Shown: piece after piece, positions 6,639-10,767 of the stretch
How the letters are laid out: every line of letters begins with the position of its first letter
How positions within the stretch are numbered: position 1 is the stretch's first letter
Assembly: GCA_039188505.1 (NCBI GenBank)
Contig: JBCCZC010000181.1
Coordinates: 1 to 10,767 of the forward strand
Length of the DNA: 10,767 nucleotides
Origin: JBCCZC01 sp039188505
GTDB lineage: Bacteria > Pseudomonadota > Gammaproteobacteria > Xanthomonadales > SZUA-38
Direction: 5' to 3'
The notes under the pieces: generated by a model
What the model saw: the letters and a program-made list of their open reading frames with translations, nothing else
Databases searched by the model: none
What the model was told of the DNA's origin: nothing
Program-made: the position numbers and the translations under genes

Positions 6639-7057
6639 TCGCCGCCTTCCGCGGTGACGGCGGCGCTACAGGTCGGAATACGCACGACGACGGCAAAGCC
6701 CACGGCCACCAGCGCCAGACCGACCGCCTTGCCGATAGCGCTCGGCACGGCGAACAGAATCGAACTCCCGCCGACCAGCCCCATGATGAGGAGGCTGGCG
6801 ATCTTCGCGCGCCGTGGGATGCATCGATGCGCCTCCCAGCTGCGGATGATCGGTCCGAAGGTGGCGCTGCTGAGCAGCCACCGATGCCAACGCTCGGAGG
6901 AGCGGGCAAAGCAGGCGGCGGCAAGAATCAGAAATGGGGTGGTGGGAAGCAGCGGCAGGATCACTCCGATGCCGCCGATGCCGACAAAGAGGAAGCCGAG
7001 CAGCTTGAAGACGAAAGCGGCTCGGGTTCCGGGTTCGCTGGCAGGCTGCGGCTCCAT
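6635..7057 (-). CDS. ybaN: YbaN family (DUF454) inner-membrane protein
   Basis: A 140-residue membrane protein of the YbaN/DUF454 family, of typical length. Diagnostic features are the first membrane helix leading into LPLLPTTPFLILAA (34-47), then CFARSSERWHRWL (49-61), FGP (67-69), WEAHRCIPRRAK (74-85) and two further hydrophobic segments (about 86-104 and 110-126). The molecular role of the family is not established. It is the first gene of the operon: its TGA overlaps the ATG of the pseudo-ABC1 gene. The ribosome binding site is weak (GGAT inside a near-perfect dyad at 7064-7086), so its expression may depend on that structure. It is transcribed divergently from the acidic lipoprotein gene. 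The C-terminal tail after 126 is variable. Confidence 0.9.
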   Translation of the reverse strand: MEPQPASEPGTRAAFVFKLLGFLFVGIGGIGVILPLLPTTPFLILAAACFARSSERWHRWLLSSATFGPIIRSWEAHRCIPRRAKIASLLIMGLVGGSSILFAVPSAIGKAVGLALVAVGFAVVVRIPTCSAAVTAEGGE

Positions 7058-7063
7058 AGGTCA

Positions 7064-7086
7064 TCCGGTCCGACATTCGGTCCGGA
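7064..7086. promoter_or_regulatory. 23-bp near-perfect dyad just upstream of ybaN
   Basis: Outer arms TCCGG (7064-7068) and CCGGA (7082-7086) and inner arms CCGA (7070-7073) and TCGG (7077-7080) give 9 of 11 matched pairs around position 7075. It begins 7 nt before the ybaN ATG and reaches a TATGCT (minus strand, 7086-7091) that could be the -10 box. It may be an operator or a leader hairpin that limits ribosome access. Confidence 0.5.
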
Positions 7087-7169
7087 GCATACCCCACTCC
7101 ACCGCCCAGATCAGGACGCCCTGTGAGGGCTGCCCTTCGGCTGGACCGCCGGGCGCTCGGGGTATGATC
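7085..7169. promoter_or_regulatory. candidate divergent promoters with mirrored GGGGTATG boxes
   Basis: The plus strand has GGGGTATGATC (7159-7169), containing TATGAT (7163-7168, 5 of 6 to the -10 consensus), about 57 nt before the lipoprotein ATG. The minus strand has GGGGTATGCTC (7085-7095), containing TATGCT, about 28 nt before the ybaN ATG. The two 11-mers differ at one base and face opposite ways. Neither has a good -35 hexamer, so an activator may be needed. Confidence 0.35.
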
Positions 7170-7225
7170 ATCGAGGCACGGCACGCCCAGCGGCGGCGCT
7201 TCGCCGATTTCGGAGAGGAAGGTTC

Positions 7226-7681
7226 ATGAGAGAGACAAGGAAGCGGATCGGCGCGCCTTCGCTATTCCTGGCAGCAGCGATGCTTGCCGGCTGCGGGGAA
7301 GAGGCGCAGCAGTCCGCGAGGGAGAGCGCGGAAAAGGCCGGGGACGCGATCGAGCAGTCGGCCGAGGAGGCGCGCCAGGTGGCGAACGACGCCGTCCGCA
7401 AGGCCGGAGAGATCGCCGAGGTGGCCAGCGATGCCATGGACGACGGCATGGCGAAGGCCGAATCCATGGCCGGCGAGGCCGGTGACGCCATCGAAGACGG
7501 ATTGACAGCTGCGGAGGCGAGAGCCCGGGAGCTGCTGGAGCAGGCGGACGCGATGGCCAGCGACGCGGGCGATGCCGTGAAGGCGGGTCTCGAGGTTGCA
7601 AAGGACGAAGCGGCGGCCGCCACCAAGCTGCTGGAGGAGAAGGTCAAGGAAGCCAGCGAAGACGACGACCAGGGCGGGTGA
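7226..7681 (+). CDS. acidic Ala-rich coiled-coil/LEA-like lipoprotein
   Basis: A 151-residue predicted lipoprotein. The signal peptide RETRKRIGAPSLFLAAAML leads to the lipobox L-A-G-C (20-23); position +2 is Gly, so outer-membrane sorting is expected. The mature part has no Pro, aromatic residue, His or further Cys. It is almost all Ala, Glu, Asp, Gly, Lys and Arg in a long helix-forming pattern, with recurring AGDAIE-type units at 38-43, 85-90 and 114-119 (AGDAVK) and AGEIAE at 60-65. The end is very acidic (EASEDDDQGG). This composition resembles LEA/apolipoprotein-like helices or periplasmic spacers. The start is supported by AGGAAGG directly upstream of ATG. The gene is divergent from ybaN. 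Function unknown; low complexity makes any homology call unreliable. Confidence 0.85.
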   Translation: MRETRKRIGAPSLFLAAAMLAGCGEEAQQSARESAEKAGDAIEQSAEEARQVANDAVRKAGEIAEVASDAMDDGMAKAESMAGEAGDAIEDGLTAAEARARELLEQADAMASDAGDAVKAGLEVAKDEAAAATKLLEEKVKEASEDDDQGG

Positions 7682-7736
7682 TATTTCATCGGTTGCCGGA
7701 ATTCGCGCTGTCTCTGGCGAGTTCAGCTCGTTCGAT

Positions 7737-7828
7737 CGGCCGAAGATCTGGCCGTTGCCAGTAGTTGAGGTCAATCGTGCCCTTGCTGGTAACGGCAAGG
7801 GTGCCGCCCGGCCGATAATCCGGCCGGG
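7737..7828. terminator. hairpin cluster between convergent genes, likely bidirectional terminator
   Basis: The 159-nt gap between the converging genes (7682-7840) has no gene. The best hairpin is CCCGGCCG (7807-7814) with CGGCCGGG (7821-7828) and a 6-nt loop, 12 nt beyond the minus-strand stop codon. Others are CCCTTGC (7780-7786) with GCAAGGG (7795-7801), and CGGCC (7737-7741) with GGCCG (7750-7754). No T-run follows on either strand, so termination is inferred from position and stem strength. Confidence 0.55.
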
Positions 7829-7840
7829 ACGGCGGACTGT

Positions 7841-8605
7841 TCAGGCCGCGAGTTGCGGGTTTGCCGCCCCGGCGACGGCCGCACGGCGAGCGGCGAACTG
7901 ACGCCGACGCTTGCGGATCAGCCAGTGCGTGACCGGGACGCCGATCAGCGTCGGGGCGAGCCAGACCAGCGGCTCGCTGGCAAGCTGGGGCGCCAGCCGA
8001 TTGGTGCCGAAGATCAGGAAGGCCGTGTGCGCGGCAATGCCTGCACCGAGCATCGAGCTGATGTGCTGGTAGAGCCAATCCTGCGGCGTCTTCGGGGTCG
8101 CGAAGATGAAGCGCAGATTGCCAGGCACACCGATGAGCCCGATCACGCTCAGACCGATGAGCAGCATCGCTTCGTAGCGGATGCCTGCGACAAGGACGGC
8201 AACGGCGAGGCCGAAGGCGACGACGTTGGCGATGATCTCGCTCGGGGACCGGTGCGCCGCGTGGTTGCCGCGGAGCCTGATCGCACGCAGTCCGCTAAAA
8301 GCTGCCACGAACGTGATCGACGCCAGGTAGCCGAGCATCAGCCCCGAGCCAAGGCGCAGATTCAGGGCCGAGCGCGCCGTTTGCGCGGCTTCCGGATGGG
8401 TCGCGAGGGGCGCGACGAGGGTGAGCACCGATGCGGCGCCCGCCAGGGAGGCCGTGGCCATCATGGTCCAGGCGAATACCTGACCCGCTCGGGTGTGCAG
8501 CCCGCGGCGCTTTGGCGCGAACGCGGGAATCCAGAAGCTACAGAGCGCGACGGCGCCCAGCACGACGTGGGCCAGGATCAGGGTCGAGAACGCATTGTGC
8601 ATCAT
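7841..8605 (-). CDS. polytopic membrane protein, DUF2306-like
   Basis: A 254-residue integral membrane protein with about seven to eight hydrophobic helices. The first helix carries His13 (LILAHVVLGAVAL). It is followed by the loop KRRGLHTRAGQVFAWTM (32-48), which resembles the 'K-G-x-x-H-R-x-x-G' loop of DUF2306 and related small membrane proteins. A later segment, YQHISSMLGAGIAAHTAFL (179-197), has two more His in a helix, the sort of pattern that could hold a metal or heme, though that is speculation. The C-terminal tail is strongly basic (IRKRRRQFAARR) and so probably cytoplasmic. The start is Met-Met with GGAG 7 nt upstream (8613-8616). The gene is divergent from the histidine kinase and shares a 174-nt regulatory region with it. 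The family label is tentative; no function is known. Confidence 0.85.
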   Translation of the reverse strand: MMHNAFSTLILAHVVLGAVALCSFWIPAFAPKRRGLHTRAGQVFAWTMMATASLAGAASVLTLVAPLATHPEAAQTARSALNLRLGSGLMLGYLASITFVAAFSGLRAIRLRGNHAAHRSPSEIIANVVAFGLAVAVLVAGIRYEAMLLIGLSVIGLIGVPGNLRFIFATPKTPQDWLYQHISSMLGAGIAAHTAFLIFGTNRLAPQLASEPLVWLAPTLIGVPVTHWLIRKRRRQFAARRAAVAGAANPQLAA

Positions 8606-8685
8606 GGGGCTGCTCCGGTCGGTTGGTCCATGCAGCCAGTCTCCCGAAGGTCCGCTCTCGAAGCAGGTCGCGGGGGTCAGCGGGC

Positions 8686-8729
8686 GCAGTGACCAAAGTC
8701 ACTCGGGTGGGCCCGACGCTTGTCACTGC
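8686..8729. promoter_or_regulatory. palindromic operator with extra half-site, probable response-regulator box
   Basis: AGTGAC (8688-8693) and GTCACT (8698-8703) form a perfect 12-base dyad around CAAA. A third half-site GTCACT lies at 8723-8727 and neighbours within GTCACTGC (8722-8729), which is the exact complement of GCAGTGAC (8686-8693). The two GTCACT copies start 24 bp apart. The array sits between the divergent membrane-protein and kinase genes, 50-95 bp before the kinase ATG. A TTGTCA (8720-8725, 5 of 6 to the -35 consensus) overlaps the third half-site, but no good -10 follows. Confidence 0.6.
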
Positions 8730-8779
8730 CGCCCGGAACTGGAAACCTCGACCCTGAAACAACTGCCTCGGGATAGCCG

Positions 8780-9904
8780 ATGGACGGCATGACCCAGCGA
8801 GACAACTGGATGCGCGTTGCCGGCGTGGTGACGGTCGCATTGATCTGGTTCGCGCTCCAGCCACGGAGCGAGGCTTTCGGCGGGCTCGATGGCAACCTCG
8901 TGGCCAACATCGCGATGGCCGTCTTCCTGGTCGTCGCCTTCGGCGGAGACTACGTGCGTGACCGGATGACGCCCGCGGGAAGCCTCTTCGTACAGTCCGT
9001 CGCAGCCATGGCGGCCAACGCCGTCGCCCCGGGTTCCGTCGCCCCGATCCTCGTGATCGTGATCGTCGCGCAGCTGGTGTTCCTGTACCGGGGCGTGCAG
9101 GCCCTGACCGTGGTGCTCGCGCTGAACGGAACGCTCTTTCTCATCATGATCGGCATCTGGCGCCTGCAGTGGTTCGATGCGCTGATGACGGTGTGCCTTT
9201 ACGGCTCCTTCCAGGCCTTCTCGCTGCTGCTCGCGAGCTACGCCCGCGCCGCCGAGGATGCCCGCAACGAACTCAAGGAGGTCAACGCCGAGCTGCTGGC
9301 GACGCGCTCGCTGCTCGTCGAGGCCGCGCGCGACCGCGAACGGCTGCGTCTTTCCCGGGAGCTCCACGACGTCGCCGGTCACACGCTGACGGCGCTGAAG
9401 CTCAACCTTCGCGGTCTTGCCCATGACTCCGAGGGCGACACGCGCGAAACCGCCGAGCGCTCCTTCGAGCTGGCGGACGGCCTCCTCGATGATATCCGCG
9501 CCCTGGTCGGGAATTTCCGCGAGAACGATGGCTTCGCGGTCGATGGCGCCCTGCGGGATCTGACCGCGCCCTTCGACGAACCGGTGTTCGAACTCGCCGT
9601 CGGGGAACACGCGGCGATACCGGATTTCGACGTGGCCAGGACGCTGGTCGGGGTGGCGCGGGAGGCGATCACCAACGTGGTCCGGCACGCCGATGCCACC
9701 CACTGCCGGGTCGCGCTCGAAAGCGACGCGGGCCACTTCCGCCTCGTCGTCGAGGATGATGGCGAGGGCATCGGCGAGGCGCCGCCCGGCCAGGGCCTGC
9801 GGGGGATGACCGAACGCCTGCGCGCTCTCGGCGGATCGCTGGAGATCGGCAAGCGGCCCGGCGGCGGCACGCGCCTCGTCGCCACCCTCGGTGCCGGCGG
9901 GTGA
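8780..9904 (+). CDS. sensor histidine kinase, HisKA_3 (DesK/LiaS/NarX-like)
   Basis: Membrane sensor kinase of 374 residues. The N-terminal half holds five to six hydrophobic segments (about 11-28, 40-56, 70-103, 106-127, 133-152) and no large periplasmic domain, as in DesK-type sensors that read the membrane state. A short coiled linker (156-190) leads to the HisKA_3 dimerisation domain, with phospho-acceptor His196 in RELHDVAGH. His201 fits the DxxxQ/H phosphatase motif. The ATPase domain follows: N-box REAITNVVRHA (Asn299), G1 DDGEG (327-330 region), G2 GQGLRGM (338-343) and GGGTRL. All catalytic residues look intact. It overlaps the response regulator by 4 nt (GTGA), so the two are a cognate pair. 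The ATG at 8780 has GGGA 6 nt upstream; Met4 is an alternative start. Input signal unknown. Confidence 0.93.
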   Translation: MDGMTQRDNWMRVAGVVTVALIWFALQPRSEAFGGLDGNLVANIAMAVFLVVAFGGDYVRDRMTPAGSLFVQSVAAMAANAVAPGSVAPILVIVIVAQLVFLYRGVQALTVVLALNGTLFLIMIGIWRLQWFDALMTVCLYGSFQAFSLLLASYARAAEDARNELKEVNAELLATRSLLVEAARDRERLRLSRELHDVAGHTLTALKLNLRGLAHDSEGDTRETAERSFELADGLLDDIRALVGNFRENDGFAVDGALRDLTAPFDEPVFELAVGEHAAIPDFDVARTLVGVAREAITNVVRHADATHCRVALESDAGHFRLVVEDDGEGIGEAPPGQGLRGMTERLRALGGSLEIGKRPGGGTRLVATLGAGG

Positions 9905-10536
9905 CCGCTCTCAGGCTCGCCCTCGCCGACGATCAGGCCCTGGTGCGCCGCGGGCTGGTGGCCATGCTCGATGCGGACCCGCGCTTCGAGGTGGTCATCG
10001 AGGCCCAGGACGGTCAGGAACTCCTCGAACACCTCCTGGAACGACCCGTCGACCTGGTTCTCTGCGACATCCGCATGCCCGTGCTCGATGGCCTCGGCTT
10101 CGTGCAGCGCCTCCGGGCTGGCGCCAATCCGCTGCCGGTCATCCTGCTCACGACCTTCGACGACGGCGACGTCATGGAGCGGGCAATTCGTGCCGGTGCG
10201 AACGGCTATCTGCTGAAGGACGCCGACCCGGAGGAACTCGCCGACGCGATCCTCAAGGTCCGGGACGGCGAGAAGGTCTGGGCACCGCAGCCGCTTGCGC
10301 GTGTCCGCGAGCACGTGAACCTGCCGCCACCGGAGTCCCCTACGGAGTCCTTCGACGATCGCGAACGCGCGTTGCTCCGACTGATGGCCGCGGGGCTCAG
10401 CAACCGCGAGATCGGCGAACGCTTGCACCTCGCTGAAGGGACGGTCAAGAACCGGGTTTCCGTGATCCTAGGGAAGCTGCAGGCCCGGGATCGGACCCAG
10501 GCCGTCCTGAAGGCGATCACCAACGGCTTGATCTGA
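9901..10536 (+). CDS. response regulator, NarL/FixJ family (REC + LuxR HTH)
   Basis: Transcription factor of 211 residues, the standard length for the family. Receiver domain: acidic pair Asp10-Asp11, phospho-acceptor Asp56 in VLCDIRMP, switch Thr in LLTTFDD (84-85), conserved Lys106 in YLLKDADP. A linker of about 30 residues leads to the LuxR-type HTH (about 151-207), with ERALLRLMAAGLSNREIGERL and the recognition helix in EGTVKNRVSVILGKL. The GTG start overlaps the kinase TGA, so translation is coupled. All phosphorylation residues are present. The partner is the kinase encoded immediately upstream. Its likely target is the AGTGAC/GTCACT palindrome in front of the operon (inference from position and symmetry). 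Confidence 0.95.
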   Translation: MTALRLALADDQALVRRGLVAMLDADPRFEVVIEAQDGQELLEHLLERPVDLVLCDIRMPVLDGLGFVQRLRAGANPLPVILLTTFDDGDVMERAIRAGANGYLLKDADPEELADAILKVRDGEKVWAPQPLARVREHVNLPPPESPTESFDDRERALLRLMAAGLSNREIGERLHLAEGTVKNRVSVILGKLQARDRTQAVLKAITNGLI

Positions 10537-10567
10537 ACGGCCCCAGCCGGACAATTGGGATTTCGCC

Positions 10568-10767
10568 ATGCGCAGGGACATCCCCATGACCGACCAGGTG
10601 CTCGAGGCCCGCCGCCCGATCGATTCGCTCATCGCCCAGTATGCCGAGTCGCACCGGCATCCCACGAACGTGGCCATCCACTGGGTCTGCGTTCCGATCA
10701 TCGTCTGGTGCACGCTCGCGCTCGCGTGGATCATCCATCCCTGGGTGGCCGTCGCCGGCGCCGGCGC
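10568..10767 (+). CDS. DUF962 / Mpo1-like membrane protein, 3' end outside window
   Basis: The first 66 codons of a gene that runs off the window end. The sequence RRPIDSLIAQYAESHRHPTN followed by IHWVCVP and a membrane helix is characteristic of DUF962. The yeast member Mpo1 is an iron-dependent dioxygenase of 2-hydroxy fatty acid alpha-oxidation, and the His residues in ESHRHPTN and IHW correspond to the conserved His set. Whether bacterial members do the same chemistry is less clear. Two in-frame starts are possible: ATG 10568 (GGGA 7 nt upstream) and ATG 10586 (AGGGA 7 nt upstream, beginning MTDQ). The gene lies 31 nt after the response regulator with no strong terminator between, so it may belong to the same transcript. 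Confidence 0.85.
   Translation, partial: MRRDIPMTDQVLEARRPIDSLIAQYAESHRHPTNVAIHWVCVPIIVWCTLALAWIIHPWVAVAGAG

Noticed and set aside
8723..10428. Two long minus-strand open frames opposite the histidine kinase and response regulator
   Set aside because: The plus-strand genes carry complete kinase and receiver motifs; the antisense products are His/Glu/Arg-rich shadows.

Overview
The window is GC-rich (most codons end in G or C) and densely coded, with short intergenic gaps, several 4-nt ATGA/GTGA gene overlaps and clear Shine-Dalgarno sites. The protein families (winged-helix/TolB-like/TPR membrane regulator, UrcA-like secreted protein, YbaN/DUF454, DUF962) suggest a proteobacterial chromosome, most likely a gammaproteobacterium of the Wenzhouxiangella/Lysobacterales/Chromatiales kind. 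That placement is inferred from gene content only. I see no tRNA, rRNA, CRISPR array, insertion sequence, integrase or phage gene.

Layout. (1) 3-791 (+): an alpha/beta hydrolase whose 5' end lies outside the window, convergent with (2) a minus-strand run 4270-798: a membrane-bound winged-helix/TolB-like/TPR regulator, a GNAT acetyltransferase and an EamA/DMT exporter, the last two overlapping by 4 nt. (3) 4540-5188 (+): a small GTG-started lipoprotein and a UrcA-like secreted protein, closed by a strong hairpin. (4) 5189-5478: no gene, but an 11-bp inverted repeat. (5) 7057-5479 (-): a three-gene chain coupled by ATGA overlaps: YbaN family membrane protein, a protein that looks like a catalytically dead ABC1/UbiB kinase remnant, and a stand-alone cyclic-nucleotide-binding-fold protein. 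(6) 7226-7681 (+): an Ala/Glu-rich acidic helical lipoprotein, divergent from ybaN. (7) 8605-7841 (-): a polytopic membrane protein resembling DUF2306. (8) 8780-10536 (+): a DesK/LiaS-type histidine kinase and a NarL/LuxR-type response regulator overlapping by 4 nt, followed after 31 nt by a DUF962/Mpo1-like membrane protein cut off by the window end.

How it fits together. The two-component pair probably autoregulates and may control the divergent membrane protein through a 16-bp palindrome (AGTGAC-4-GTCACT) with a third half-site between them. The nearby DUF962 and DUF2306-like genes suggest, by inference only, a membrane or lipid theme. The most unusual unit is the ybaN / pseudo-ABC1 / cNMP-fold operon. 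Both of its soluble members have lost the residues that define activity or ligand binding in their families, suggesting a structural or scaffold module rather than a kinase plus cAMP sensor. Family assignments rest on motif recognition by eye; no database search was run.
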